From CAYTGM01 sp964437365 (GTDB lineage: Bacteria; Sumerlaeota; Sumerlaeia; SLMS01): a stretch of 64,000 bases of DNA. The translations under genes and the position numbers were made by a program. Every line of letters starts with the position of its first letter. Within the stretch, counting starts at the first letter, position 1. The stretch is from assembly GCA_964437365.1 (NCBI GenBank), contig CAYTGM010000016.1, positions 45,662 through 109,661 of the forward strand, read 5' to 3'. Below the pieces are notes generated by a model. It searched no databases. It was not told the DNA's origin and worked only from the letters and a program-made list of their open reading frames with translations. Shown in pieces: positions 8,537 through 17,841 of this stretch.

Positions 8537-9835
8537 ATGCGCTCTTTCTTTCGGATCATTCTATTAAGTTGTGGTGTGCTGCTCTCGGTAGCGGCGCTTA
8601 TTCTTCTGCTGTTCACTCAACCCTCGACTCCTGAGAGCTATGAAAATCAATACGACCGGATCGTGATGTGGGGTGAGGGGCTCTCCTCTCGCGACAAGCA
8701 GTCTATCATGCTTTCCTACAAGCCTGTTTCTGTCAATGAATCTGAACCAGTTGGAAGAGTTCCTTCGGAACCTGCAGGTGCTCCCAGCAACGATGGAGTT
8801 ATCATTGGAAAAGTTATAGATAATAAGACAGACTCAGAAATCCCTGCCTTTGAAATCAATGGGGAAAGGTTCGAACAGGGATATTTTCAGTTGAATGAAC
8901 TTAATAGAAATGGAGCGATACCACTTTATATTAAAGCTGAAGGTTATGCTCCTCTCTATATACGAGAAATAATCTCTGGGAGCGTCCTCGAACCAGCTAC
9001 TGCTTTGATTCGACTCTCGTCTGATCCTCGAACTGTTATTATTAAAGATAGCAAAACACAACAGCCTTTGGATGATGCAAACCTGGTCTTCTCCATGACC
9101 AGAGACATGCTTTTCGCCAGAAATGACTGGGAGGATTACTTTAAAGAAAACCCCTGGCAGATCCGTCATAAGACTTCCGAGGACGGAATGATGACTTTCC
9201 CGAAACCTTTGAGATATCCTTTCTATTTCGTTCTGAAGGATGGCTATCGTAATCAATTTGGCAGTACGAATAAGTTCTTTGGTAACGGCGGGCAGGAGAT
9301 CAATGAGATCTATCTTGAAGAGTGTCGTGGTGAGGTTTACGTTAAGCTTCCCGAGGAACTTTATAGCGAGAATATGACTGTTACCGGTATACTGTCTGGG
9401 TGGTTGAATACGATATCCCTTGAACCAGGTCCCTCAAAGTACGGATTCTATGAAACTGGGCTTTGCTCACGCATCCACGGGCTAAGCTTCAGTGGCATGC
9501 GGGAAATAGATCGTATAGATGTCGCCTTTAGTGGTATCGATGGTCAGTTATTTTTCGATCTGAAGAATTACCTGGGGACAGAGCAAATCACACTGAAACT
9601 ACCAAAAATTTCTGAAGAGAAACGCTATGAAGTGATGTTTTCAAGCGAAGGCGTAAAATATCGATTCTATATCAAAGGTGGAGAACCGACCAAGCTTCAG
9701 TACCTTCCACCGATCGAAATGCAAATGGTGATCGGATTATATGATTTAGAAAAAGGTAGTCTTGAGGAACCGTTGTATAGAAACGTGGTCTCTCTGACTC
9801 GCGAAGATTACATTACCTTCGAGGATGTCGAATGA
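8537..9835 (+). CDS. Membrane-anchored protein with carboxypeptidase-regulatory-like beta domains
   Basis: Four hundred thirty-two residues. An N-terminal hydrophobic helix (about 4-27) is followed by an extracytoplasmic, beta-rich body. GKVIDNKTDSEIPAFEI near residue 95 and IIKDSKTQQPLDDANLVF near 172 look like carboxypeptidase regulatory-like (CarbopepD_reg/transthyretin-type) folds, which often occur in bacterial surface proteins. The rest is not recognised. It is monocistronic and tail-to-tail with the beta-mannosidase gene, only 9 bases between stop codons. Confidence 0.7.
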   Translation: MRSFFRIILLSCGVLLSVAALILLLFTQPSTPESYENQYDRIVMWGEGLSSRDKQSIMLSYKPVSVNESEPVGRVPSEPAGAPSNDGVIIGKVIDNKTDSEIPAFEINGERFEQGYFQLNELNRNGAIPLYIKAEGYAPLYIREIISGSVLEPATALIRLSSDPRTVIIKDSKTQQPLDDANLVFSMTRDMLFARNDWEDYFKENPWQIRHKTSEDGMMTFPKPLRYPFYFVLKDGYRNQFGSTNKFFGNGGQEINEIYLEECRGEVYVKLPEELYSENMTVTGILSGWLNTISLEPGPSKYGFYETGLCSRIHGLSFSGMREIDRIDVAFSGIDGQLFFDLKNYLGTEQITLKLPKISEEKRYEVMFSSEGVKYRFYIKGGEPTKLQYLPPIEMQMVIGLYDLEKGSLEEPLYRNVVSLTREDYITFEDVE

Positions 9836-9844
9836 AAAAAGTCC

Positions 9845-12361
9845 TCAAGCTTGATAGGTATCAAATACAGACTGCACTTTCAGGCACCTCTCGAGATTCT
9901 CGATGGAACTATCTTCGTCTAACTGCAGGTTTATAATCTTTACTCGACCCGGCATGAGTGCGAAATAGTTGTCACTTAACTTTCCATCAAGTTTACCAAG
10001 ATCAATCCACGAAAGAAAGCCTGGTCGGGCACAGCTTATCCTGATCTGATATTCCTTTCCGTTATGTCCGGAGGAAATCTTGAAGGTCGTATCCGGAGCT
10101 TTCAGGTTTAAATGTTTTGGCGGTACAAACGTCGAAATATTCTCAGAGATCGTTACTTCATCCTTCATGATATTGCAGGATACAATCAGGTTTGAAGGTC
10201 CTTCATTGTCTAGAAGCTCCAAGAAGTCATAACTTTTGATCATCGTGCTCTTCAATCCGTGAGCGGTAATTTCTGTTGTTTCTTCATGAACCAGTTTCCC
10301 CTCTGTTGTATGCACAAGGCATTGAAGAACAAAATCAAGATCATGGTTATAATCGTTTGTAACAAAAGCTTCTATAGAACCTTCTTTTGACTCTACTAAA
10401 GAAAGCAGAACAGGGTTAAAGAACCGCTTGGCCATATAGTGTAGTGCCTTCCAACGACCGAAATAGTCGATAGAAGCCCAGCTGGCAACCGGCCAGCAAT
10501 CATTCAGTTGCCAATATAAAGCACCCATGGACCGAGGCATGTTTCTTCGCCAGTGCTCAATTGCATATTTCATCGCGTAACCTTGAAGGACTTGCGAAAG
10601 AACGACAGTCGACTCAAACCCAGTTGGCAGTCGAAACCAGCTCAAGAGATAATGAATAATGGTACTGTTTCCAATTCCACTGCGCTGATGAAACTCCATG
10701 TCATAACTAGTGATATTGTACTGATCAGGTCTTGTATAGGTGGCGATTGTCTTGAGATCAGGAAAAGATTGAAAGCCGAATTCACTACAAAAACGATGCT
10801 GAGTGGTTCTATACCATTCAAAAGGTTTCTTACCGTGCCATACATCCCAGAGATGAGCATCCCCTCTGTCCGGATTGTTGAAATCTGTTCGATCACCCTC
10901 GGGCGTGTGAGGACTACACGGCCAGTAGCGACGACTAGGATCCCATTTCTTACAGATGTTCTGGAGAAGATCATCGAAAAGGACTTTATAGTCTTCCCAA
11001 CTCATCGAGAGATCCGTCCATTCATCCGTAACAAGCCCCTGCTCCAATTCGTTGTTGCCACACCAAAGGGCAATAGATGCGTGGTGTTGAAGCCGCTTCA
11101 GATTTTCCACTGCTTCAATCTCAACGTTCTTCATCCACTCCTTATCAAAAGTCGGATACGTTGCACATGCAAACATGAAGTCCTGCCAGACGCACAGGCC
11201 GAGTTCATCGCAAATTTCATAAAAAGCGTCGTCTTCGTATATCCCTCCTCCCCAGACACGGATCATATTGAAGTTTGCTTCTTTTGCAGAGCTCAGAAGG
11301 CGCCTGTAGTCTTCTCTCTTTAGAGATGAAGGGAATGTATCAGCAGGAATCCAATTGGCACCTTTGGCAAAGAATGGGACTCCATTGGCCTCGAACCGAA
11401 AACTTTGCCCCCATTCATCATCTTCAGTGACAAGTTTCAGATCTCTGACTCCTACTTTGACTGTCTTTTCGTGATGTATTTCTGAAGCCTGTTGGATGGA
11501 TACTTTCAAAGTGTAGAGGTGTTGTCCCCCGAGGTTATTCGGCCACCATTTCTTCGGGTTTTGTAAGGTGAACTCCACCTCTGTTTCGTTTGATTCCAAA
11601 GAAGTACGTTTTTCTTCGATGAGGTGAGTCTCATCAAATAATTGAAAGACGCATTGTAGATCGGCATCCGTGATTGGCACTCTAGTATCAGCTATACATG
11701 TGAGAATAGCCTGGCTCTCCTCGACCACCTGGTGTACTCGAAGAGTATCGATGGAACAGAGTTTCTTTGAGACAAGATATATCTCTCTCCAGATTCCACA
11801 TGTTGGAAGTCTGGGGCCCCAGTCCCATCCGAAATTACACTGAGATTTGCGGATCCATGCACCACCCGGGAACTTGTCACCACCTTCTTCAATTCCCCAG
11901 CCATACATAGGTCGGTGTTCTTGAAGCTCTTTGGCAATCGGTAGAACCCCCTTACAAATAACCGTAATTGTATTCATTCCGGGCATTACATATTTGGATA
12001 TATCGAATCGCCACACCCTGAACATATTGTTCGTGCTTGCGACCTTTTCTCCGTTTATCAGGATATCGCAAAATGTATCGAGGCCTTCACAAACAAGCTC
12101 TACAGGACTTTGCCGAAGGAATGTTTCGCGGAGCTCAAACTCTCTCTCGAATTTCCAGTCATGATGTGAAACCCATTCAACACTCTTCTCGTTGTCAGAA
12201 AAGTATGGATCACTGATCCGGTCTGCATCCTTCAACGCTGAGTGTATTTGGGCAGGGACTCTTGAAGTTACCTCAATTGCTGGATCATTAATACTGGCGA
12301 CGTTCCATTCACCATTCAGGTCAATTTTGTTTTGAGTATACAAATCGATCTTTTCTGACAT
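9845..12361 (-). CDS. Beta-mannosidase (glycoside hydrolase family 2)
   Basis: About 838 residues when started at ATG 12361 (MSEKIDL). The longer frame from a TTG at 12421 adds 20 residues without support. Domain order is that of GH2 mannosidases: N-terminal sugar-binding jelly roll (DLNGEWNVA), immunoglobulin-like domain, TIM barrel, C-terminal beta domain. The acid/base Glu lies in ALWCGNNELEQG near residue 434 and the nucleophile Glu in CSEFGFQSFPD near 525. It removes terminal beta-linked mannose from mannan or glycoconjugate fragments. No signal peptide is seen, so it is probably cytoplasmic and acts on imported oligosaccharides. No transporter gene is adjacent. Confidence 0.94.
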   Translation of the reverse strand: MSEKIDLYTQNKIDLNGEWNVASINDPAIEVTSRVPAQIHSALKDADRISDPYFSDNEKSVEWVSHHDWKFEREFELRETFLRQSPVELVCEGLDTFCDILINGEKVASTNNMFRVWRFDISKYVMPGMNTITVICKGVLPIAKELQEHRPMYGWGIEEGGDKFPGGAWIRKSQCNFGWDWGPRLPTCGIWREIYLVSKKLCSIDTLRVHQVVEESQAILTCIADTRVPITDADLQCVFQLFDETHLIEEKRTSLESNETEVEFTLQNPKKWWPNNLGGQHLYTLKVSIQQASEIHHEKTVKVGVRDLKLVTEDDEWGQSFRFEANGVPFFAKGANWIPADTFPSSLKREDYRRLLSSAKEANFNMIRVWGGGIYEDDAFYEICDELGLCVWQDFMFACATYPTFDKEWMKNVEIEAVENLKRLQHHASIALWCGNNELEQGLVTDEWTDLSMSWEDYKVLFDDLLQNICKKWDPSRRYWPCSPHTPEGDRTDFNNPDRGDAHLWDVWHGKKPFEWYRTTQHRFCSEFGFQSFPDLKTIATYTRPDQYNITSYDMEFHQRSGIGNSTIIHYLLSWFRLPTGFESTVVLSQVLQGYAMKYAIEHWRRNMPRSMGALYWQLNDCWPVASWASIDYFGRWKALHYMAKRFFNPVLLSLVESKEGSIEAFVTNDYNHDLDFVLQCLVHTTEGKLVHEETTEITAHGLKSTMIKSYDFLELLDNEGPSNLIVSCNIMKDEVTISENISTFVPPKHLNLKAPDTTFKISSGHNGKEYQIRISCARPGFLSWIDLGKLDGKLSDNYFALMPGRVKIINLQLDEDSSIENLERCLKVQSVFDTYQA

Positions 12362-12456
12362 TTTCAAATTCCGAAAAAAGTATTGGATGCACGAAGAGAA
12401 GATTCTCAAGACAGCAGCCAATGTACAAGGGATAATCGAGGGCTATGAGTGATTAA

Positions 12457-13227
12457 TCAGGTTAGAATTTGGTTTAGATAGAAAGGAGCAGAAATACCGA
12501 AAACCTCTCTAAAGGTTCGCTTCGATAATACATCATTTCTTATACCGCTCGAGACTATTCTACCCTCATTGAGTGCCATAGCATGAGTACCAATTTCCGT
12601 GGTCTCTTCCAGGTGGTGTGTGATGTAAATGAGGATCACCTGCGGTTTGCGAGCCAGCAAACTCTTGATGTCCTGAAGAAGATGCTCACGCTGGGCTGGA
12701 TCAAGTCCTGCGCAGGCTTCATCCAGGATTAATACTTTGGGTGAAGAAACCAGGGAACGACAAATGACAGCTCGTTGTTTTTCTCCCTGTGAGCATACTC
12801 CAAAACACTGATCACTCATGTTCTGGAGTCCGAACTCTTTCATGAGTGAATATGCTGAGTCTATTTCTTCTTCGTTATAATTTCTATATGTCCTGAGGGT
12901 TGCATCTAGACCTGACAAAACAACATCGCTCACTTTAAGATATGGGGATATCCGTTGCAGTAGGGCAGAGCTGACGTAGCCGATGGATTTTCTGATACCT
13001 GGTAGAAAGGCCCCATCGCCATAGCGAGCACCTTCGAAACTGACCTGACCTCGGTGAGGCCACTCATGACCCATAAGCAGTTGGATGATGGATGTCTTGC
13101 CGGAACCATTCGGACCAAAGACGATCCACTGTTCTCCCTGGTGAACCTGCCAGTTAATGTTGCTGAGAATTCGCTTTCCAGAACGAATGTAATCAATTGC
13201 TTCGAAAGTAATTGTTGGTTTGACCAT
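12457..13227 (-). CDS. Stand-alone ABC transporter ATP-binding protein (ModF/PhrA-like)
   Basis: A 256-residue nucleotide-binding domain. Walker A GPNGSGKTS is near residue 40, an unusual signature CSQGEKQR (in place of LSGGQ) near 146, and Walker B VLILDEACAGLD near 167, followed by the H-loop THHLEE. The opening WQVHQGEQWIVFGPNGSGKTS resembles the ModF/PhrA branch. No permease or binding protein gene is near it. It precedes the beta-mannosidase gene on the same strand by about 95 bases. The transported substrate is unknown, and a role outside transport is possible. Confidence 0.85.
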   Translation of the reverse strand: MVKPTITFEAIDYIRSGKRILSNINWQVHQGEQWIVFGPNGSGKTSIIQLLMGHEWPHRGQVSFEGARYGDGAFLPGIRKSIGYVSSALLQRISPYLKVSDVVLSGLDATLRTYRNYNEEEIDSAYSLMKEFGLQNMSDQCFGVCSQGEKQRAVICRSLVSSPKVLILDEACAGLDPAQREHLLQDIKSLLARKPQVILIYITHHLEETTEIGTHAMALNEGRIVSSGIRNDVLSKRTFREVFGISAPFYLNQILT

Positions 13228-13382
13228 ATGATGTCTGGAGAACCTTCTTGTCTGATGGGCCTGAATTAACCGGATGGCGCAAAATATTCCTAGACATAGT
13301 TAAGCCATGGAGCAAAAGCTTTTCAAGATGCAAGTCTGGCTTTGTCCATAAAGGACTCAATTCATCCTAAGGGGTATTCCTT

Positions 13383-13550
13383 ATGTTCATTTTGAAGATC
13401 ATTCTGGCGATCTTTCTCCCACCTGTAGCTGCGTTTCTTCAGGTAGGGCTATCTACTCACTTTTGGATCAATATCATTCTCACAATTCTGGGTGGTCTGC
13501 CGGGAATGATACACGCCCTCTGGCTTGTACTAACAGATAAAGCAGGCTGA
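13383..13550 (+). CDS. Pmp3/YqaE (UPF0057) family small membrane protein
   Basis: Fifty-five residues with two membrane helices. The family pattern is plain: ILAIFLPPVAAFLQVG followed by INIILTILGGLPGMIHALWL. Pmp3/YqaE proteins are stress-induced proteolipids that modulate membrane potential or ion permeability in bacteria, fungi and plants. An AAGGGG lies about 10 bases upstream of the ATG. It lies in the gap between the ABC gene and hflC, is transcribed toward hflC, and the stop codons are 16 bases apart. Confidence 0.88.
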   Translation: MFILKIILAIFLPPVAAFLQVGLSTHFWINIILTILGGLPGMIHALWLVLTDKAG

Positions 13551-13566
13551 GAAGTCACCCGTAGAT

Positions 13567-14559
13567 CTACTCTTCTTCTGAGATGGCAGGCGTCAGAGCT
13601 GTCTCAGAAGCAAGATATTGATACAGTTCTGATTCAATGGGCAGCATCAAGACCGTATTCTTTCCAATAATTCCTTCGTAACTTTCAAGTGTCTTGAAGA
13701 AGCTATAGAATTCGGAGTCTTCGCCGAATGCCTGACCGTATATACGGGTCGCTTCTGCGTCGGCTTCACCCTTTATCACCTCTACTTCTCTCTTCGCCCC
13801 GGAAAGAATTTCGCGGACCTTTTTTTCGGTCTGTCCATCGATTTCAGCGCTTCGTCCCTGCCCTTCAGATCTGAACTGTTCGGCAATTCGTTGACGCTCT
13901 GAAATCATCCTCTCTTCGACCTTTTTCCTCACTGAATCAATATAGTTGATACGTTTGATTCTCACATCAACCAGCTCGACTCCATATTGTGGCATGGTCT
14001 TTTGAGCTTCTTCCAGAATTTCCCGGGTTAGTTCTTCCCGTCCCTTTGTAGGTTTCTTTTTCAAGTCTACATCTTCTCGCTCTATCAAAGCATCTGGCAA
14101 ATCGCTCGGATTAAACTCATAATCCTTGGAACGAACAATTTCTTCCAACTCCGTATTGGAGATCTTATCTCTCACGACTGAATCAATGATATCATCAAGG
14201 CGACTTTGCGCTCCAACCTCATTGCGAACAGACTTCAGAAAAAGCAAGGGGTCGGTAATCTGCCAGCGAGCTGTTGTGTCTATAATGATAAACTCTCGAC
14301 CAAGAGTTGGGATCTGATTCACATCTCCATCCCATGTCAGAAGTCGTTTGTCAAACCTGCGAACATCCTGAATAAAGGGAAGCTTCCACTTTAAGCCTGG
14401 TTCTTTGATTGGCTCTCCAACCGGTTCGCCGAACTGCGTGATGATGACCTGCTCTCTTTCGTCTACCACAAAGAGTGTTGAGAAAAGGACGACGATCCCA
14501 AAGAGCCCCAAGACAACTGCCAGAAAAAGAAACTTTATTGTTTTTACCTGAAAGGTCAT
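13567..14559 (-). CDS. hflC: HflC, SPFH-domain modulator of FtsH
   Basis: A 330-residue stomatin/prohibitin-like protein: one N-terminal membrane helix (about 10-30), then the SPFH domain (ERE..IITQFGEPVGE), and a coiled-coil C-terminal region rich in Glu/Arg (SEGQGRSAEIDGQTEKKV and GEADAEATRIYGQAF, the HflC hallmark). It pairs with HflK to form the large periplasmic cage that surrounds FtsH and restrains degradation of membrane proteins. Its ATG overlaps the hflK stop (TAATG), so translation is coupled. Confidence 0.95.
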   Translation of the reverse strand: MTFQVKTIKFLFLAVVLGLFGIVVLFSTLFVVDEREQVIITQFGEPVGEPIKEPGLKWKLPFIQDVRRFDKRLLTWDGDVNQIPTLGREFIIIDTTARWQITDPLLFLKSVRNEVGAQSRLDDIIDSVVRDKISNTELEEIVRSKDYEFNPSDLPDALIEREDVDLKKKPTKGREELTREILEEAQKTMPQYGVELVDVRIKRINYIDSVRKKVEERMISERQRIAEQFRSEGQGRSAEIDGQTEKKVREILSGAKREVEVIKGEADAEATRIYGQAFGEDSEFYSFFKTLESYEGIIGKNTVLMLPIESELYQYLASETALTPAISEEE

Positions 14560-15590
14560 TATTTGGTCCCTCCTGTCATTGAATTGCTACCCTCGTTTAA
14601 GTTCAAGAGGGGGAGAGGTTGATTCACTCCTTCGTTTGGAACGACGTATATCTTGTCTACAGCAGGAAGAACCTTTTTGAGCGATTCCAGATAAAGACGC
14701 TTCCTTGTTACATCGGGTGCCTGTCTATATTCGTCAAGGATGGACTTGAAGCGGGCCGTTTCACCCTCGGCCTGGTTGACTCGCTCAACAGCATAACCTT
14801 CGGCCTCTGCGATCAATTGTTGCGCTTCTCCCTGAATGCGAGGAATCTGCTGGTTACGCCGTTTTTCCGCTTCATTGATCATACGTTCACGTTCCTGCCT
14901 CGAAACGTTTACTTCATTGAATGCAGGCTGTACGTTCGGCGGAGGTACAACATCCTGTAATTCCACGGTATTCACACGAATGCCAGAATTAAAGTTGTCC
15001 ATGATTTTCTGAATCTCCTCGCGTGCCAGGTCTGCAATTTCGACACGACCACGCGTTAAGACATCGCTGGCCAGTCTATTTCCAACGATGCGCCGCATGA
15101 TCGCTTCAGAAGCGTCTCTGAGCGTTTCTTCAGGATCGCGTATATTAAAGAGATACTGTTGAGGATCTTGAATTGAAAACTGAACGACCCATTCCACGAC
15201 GATAATATTCAGATCACCTGTGAGCATGAGTGACTCATTGTAGAATTGTTGAGCACTGTATTGAGTTCGCTCTCCCGCAGACACTGTGCGGAAACCGAAC
15301 TCCTCCTTTAGGACGCGTTGTGGAGCATCTACAAGCTCGACTCTGTCTACACCAAATGGTATTTTCATGTGAAGTCCGGGCTCTGAGATCGAAAGGAACT
15401 TCCCGAAACGGAGCACTACCCCTCTTTTCTCTGGTTCGATCTGGTAAAAGGTTGAGAAAAGGCCTCCAAAAATAATGAGGAGAAGAATGATGGATACAGC
15501 CACTCTGGGCCCAAACTTCTTCAGCTTTTCCTCCAGCTCAGCTCTGTTTGCACGACTAATGTCGTCGCGCCAGCTGTCATCTATGCCCAT
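14559..15590 (-). CDS. hflK: HflK, SPFH-domain modulator of FtsH
   Basis: A 343-residue partner of HflC, lacking the long Gly-rich N-terminus of the E. coli protein. It has a membrane helix at about 32-50 and then IEPEKRGVVLRFGKF and EPGLHMKIPFGVDRVELVD, standard HflK segments. The coiled-coil part includes ELQDVVPPPNVQPAFNEV and an Ala/Glu-rich stretch (AEAEGYAVERVNQAEGE). It is first in the hflK-hflC pair. The pair stands next to, but about 120 bases from, the CtlX-like gene on the same strand. Confidence 0.95.
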   Translation of the reverse strand: MGIDDSWRDDISRANRAELEEKLKKFGPRVAVSIILLLIIFGGLFSTFYQIEPEKRGVVLRFGKFLSISEPGLHMKIPFGVDRVELVDAPQRVLKEEFGFRTVSAGERTQYSAQQFYNESLMLTGDLNIIVVEWVVQFSIQDPQQYLFNIRDPEETLRDASEAIMRRIVGNRLASDVLTRGRVEIADLAREEIQKIMDNFNSGIRVNTVELQDVVPPPNVQPAFNEVNVSRQERERMINEAEKRRNQQIPRIQGEAQQLIAEAEGYAVERVNQAEGETARFKSILDEYRQAPDVTRKRLYLESLKKVLPAVDKIYVVPNEGVNQPLPLLNLNEGSNSMTGGTK

Positions 15591-15708
15591 GGTCAGTTGC
15601 TCCTGTAGCCCGTAAAATCTTCACCATTGAAGAGGCAGCAAGATCACTGCCTCGAATTCATACGACGAACTCAGCATGGCATTCAATATTAACAGGAGCA
15701 ACTGAAGG

Positions 15709-16704
15709 TTAGAATATCTCGCCAATGAGGCACCGGGCAGATCCACCCCCGATATCCTCGAAAACGGATAAATCAGTATGTATGATTTTGCATCTCGCTC
15801 CAAGAGCCGCCTGTTGCTTTGAAGTGTATGCTTCCCAGGCCCGTGTAGACATCACAAGCAAACGTTCCTGGTTTTTATTAGCAAGGGATATGGCATTCCC
15901 GGCAAACTGACTGATCTGATCCCTCTTTAATTCGATAATCTTGAGACCGCTCTCCCTGAGACAAGAAGTAACGTATTCTCTCTCATATGAATCTTCGATA
16001 GATTCAAGACACACACCTGCGAAACCATGCCCGATCCACATCATCACGTTCGTGTGATAATAGGGTAGACCGTTGTCGTCTGTCGCCGTAAATGCGATCA
16101 GTTTATAGCCCATCTTCTCCGCCCAGGCTTCCGCCAGTTCCCGGTTGGTTCTTGAAGAGATGGCCGCATAGACACACCTGTTGGCATCATGCATGCAGAG
16201 GCTTCCCGTGCTTTCAAGGTACTTTCCATTTTCCTCATGATGAGTCATATTAATGACTCGCGTATATAAACGACGGAAAAGATTGTCGATCAGGTGGTTT
16301 TGTCGCTCCAGTCGACGGTTTCCAGCCATCAGAGGATAGAGAATCACTGTCGGGGGCAGGTCTTCCTCCATCATTCCCCGAGCATCCTTCAAGCCTTTCA
16401 TTGCCGGGTGGGTTGAAAACCAGTTATTGCAGAAGGGAGCATCGGGTGTGTTCTCTTCTGAGTGACAAAGAGTAACATAGACTCCGTTGGCCACGAGGAG
16501 GCTTCTCAATTCCTGATGCTGCCTGAGAGCGATCCTGGTTATCTCGCTATTACTGAGACCGGTCCTCTTCATAAAGGCATTCGTGTTCGCCGTTTGATCA
16601 TTAAAATGAAATTGATGCGGCTCGACCATCAGGACATGTGAGCAAGTGTATAGAAGTTGTTTGGTCGAATCGTATGGTTGAACCTCGGGCAGGGTAGCAG
16701 ACAT
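15709..16704 (-). CDS. Arginine-deiminase-superfamily hydrolase, CtlX-like
   Basis: A 331-residue amidinohydrolase of the citrulline-utilisation hydrolase (CtlX) / arginine-deiminase-related type. The family opening is present (VEPHQFHFNDQTANTNAFM; CtlX proteins read P-x-F-x-x-N-x-x-T-A-x-N-x-F), then the catalytic His segment YYHTNVMMWIG near residue 205 and the terminal Cys (C325, in GSARCLIG), which is the nucleophile of this fold. Expected chemistry is hydrolysis of a ureido or guanidino group through a Cys thiouronium intermediate. The true substrate (citrulline, methylarginine or other) is not readable. The start codon directly follows a long inverted repeat that overlaps its ribosome binding site. 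Confidence 0.82.
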   Translation of the reverse strand: MSATLPEVQPYDSTKQLLYTCSHVLMVEPHQFHFNDQTANTNAFMKRTGLSNSEITRIALRQHQELRSLLVANGVYVTLCHSEENTPDAPFCNNWFSTHPAMKGLKDARGMMEEDLPPTVILYPLMAGNRRLERQNHLIDNLFRRLYTRVINMTHHEENGKYLESTGSLCMHDANRCVYAAISSRTNRELAEAWAEKMGYKLIAFTATDDNGLPYYHTNVMMWIGHGFAGVCLESIEDSYEREYVTSCLRESGLKIIELKRDQISQFAGNAISLANKNQERLLVMSTRAWEAYTSKQQAALGARCKIIHTDLSVFEDIGGGSARCLIGEIF

Positions 16705-16745
16705 CAGGTTATTCCTTCAGAAGTAGATCTGAAATAATAAACCTG
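16705..16745 (-). promoter_or_regulatory. Imperfect 41-bp inverted repeat covering the CtlX-like ribosome binding site
   Basis: Arms CAGGTTATT..TTCAG and CTGAA..AATAAACCTG face each other across a short loop. On the transcript strand the 3' arm contains AAGGA, the Shine-Dalgarno nine bases before the ATG at 16704. Folded mRNA would hide the binding site; as DNA it could be an operator. Both readings are inference. Confidence 0.5.
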
Positions 16746-16878
16746 TGAAAGGGGAATAGAGACAAGGTTTTCACCTTGGAAGCTGCAAAAAAAACTTCAG
16801 AACTTTATCAAGGCCATCTTAAAGTCGAGGGACACAAAGCAGAGCCCATTGGCAAATCGTTTGTTGAGGAGGAAAAAG

Positions 16879-16955
16879 TGGTGGGCGATACAAGACTCGA
16901 ACTTGTGACCTCTGCCATGTCAAGACAGCGCTCTAACCACCTGAGCTAATCGCCC
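16879..16955 (-). tRNA. tRNA-Val (anticodon GAC)
   Basis: A full cloverleaf of 77 bases with encoded CCA: acceptor GGGCGAT / ATCGCCC, D arm GCTC..GAGC, anticodon stem CTGTC / GGCAG with loop TTGACAT (anticodon GAC), and T arm ACAAG TTCGAGT CTTGT. It is followed by a T-rich run. It stands alone, with no other tRNA or rRNA beside it. Confidence 0.96.
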
Positions 16956-17029
16956 GCCTTGGGAGGGGCAAAAGGGAACGATAAGTGATGAATCGTTGCA
17001 ATGGAAAAATGTCGGTTGAACGCAAAAAG

Positions 17030-17076
17030 CTGACAAAAGAAAAACCGCCAATTCCGGAGTGGGGAATCGGCGGTTT
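17030..17076 (-). terminator. Terminator of the prepilin gene
   Basis: On the minus strand, stem AAACCGCC..GGCGGTTT with extended pairing of the inner GATTCC/GGAATT region is followed by TTTCTTTT, about 33 bases after the prepilin stop codon. Confidence 0.88.
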
Positions 17077-17108
17077 CAAGGGTGTGTGAGAGAGGAATAC
17101 TTCGCAGA

Positions 17109-17807
17109 TTAGAGCGACTGGTTGCCTTCAGCGCTCTTCTGATTTCTGATGACCTGTCCCAGCGAAACAGTTCCGTTGGTTGGATCATAGATCGCATTGA
17201 TCGTGGCGAATGCAGCACCAGGGTAATTAGCAGAACCAGGGTAATATCCTGTAGGACCAACACTTCTCATTTGCCACCATCCCCACTGGTCAAAATGCTC
17301 GTTCCACGCAGCGGCTGTAGAAAAGAAACCGAATCCAAGTCCTGGGTCACCCGGCTCTGGACCAGCTTGTCCCATATTCAGCCACATGAATGTTTGATCC
17401 TGAGGGTCACCAGAATTAAAGGATTGTCCGAAACTGCTGCCTGTTCCTGGTCCATCAACATTGCGCCCATTCTTGAAGACATCGGGGATATGGCTTGTGA
17501 TGTAGGCGATTGGAGTAGTGATGGCGTCAGGGATTGTCAGCATGTCCGAAGCACGCACATTTCCGTATCCGTCAAGATCAGCAGCAAAAGGCAGGGTGAA
17601 CGGGTACTTGTTGTTATCCACGTAATAGGATTCAACGGCAGTTGCCAGGCTTCGCATGTCTGACTTTGCACGTGAGACCTTTGAGCGTGTCTGCGCTTCG
17701 AGAAAATTCGGAACGGCGATCGCCGCAAGAATTGCGATGATGGCTACTACGATCAACAGTTCGATCAAAGTAAAGCCAATTGTCTTGGGGGTAAAAGAAC
17801 GTTTCAT
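17109..17807 (-). CDS. Type II secretion/type IV pilin-like protein with prepilin N-terminus
   Basis: About 232 residues from ATG 17807 (MKRSFTP), chosen because AAGGAAG lies about 11 bases upstream and the prepilin leader then has normal length; the longer frame to 17870 adds 21 unsupported residues. The leader ends at G-F-T-L-I-E-L, the prepilin peptidase site with Glu at +5, followed by a hydrophobic helix (IVVAIIAILAAIAVPNFLEA). The helix continues as SRAKSDMRSLATAVESYY, seen in the minor-pilin-like proteins of Planctomycetes, Lentisphaerae and relatives. The C-terminal region is rich in Gly, Pro and aromatic residues. Such proteins are numerous in these lineages and their role is unclear; no secretion machinery genes are nearby. 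Confidence 0.88.
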   Translation of the reverse strand: MKRSFTPKTIGFTLIELLIVVAIIAILAAIAVPNFLEAQTRSKVSRAKSDMRSLATAVESYYVDNNKYPFTLPFAADLDGYGNVRASDMLTIPDAITTPIAYITSHIPDVFKNGRNVDGPGTGSSFGQSFNSGDPQDQTFMWLNMGQAGPEPGDPGLGFGFFSTAAAWNEHFDQWGWWQMRSVGPTGYYPGSANYPGAAFATINAIYDPTNGTVSLGQVIRNQKSAEGNQSL

Positions 17808-17841
17808 CTGTAGAATGTCTTCCTTGTGAGAGTTTATAGTG

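Noticed and set aside
12457..13227. Mannoside ABC importer together with the beta-mannosidase
   Set aside because: The ATPase resembles ModF/PhrA, and no permease or binding protein is encoded nearby.
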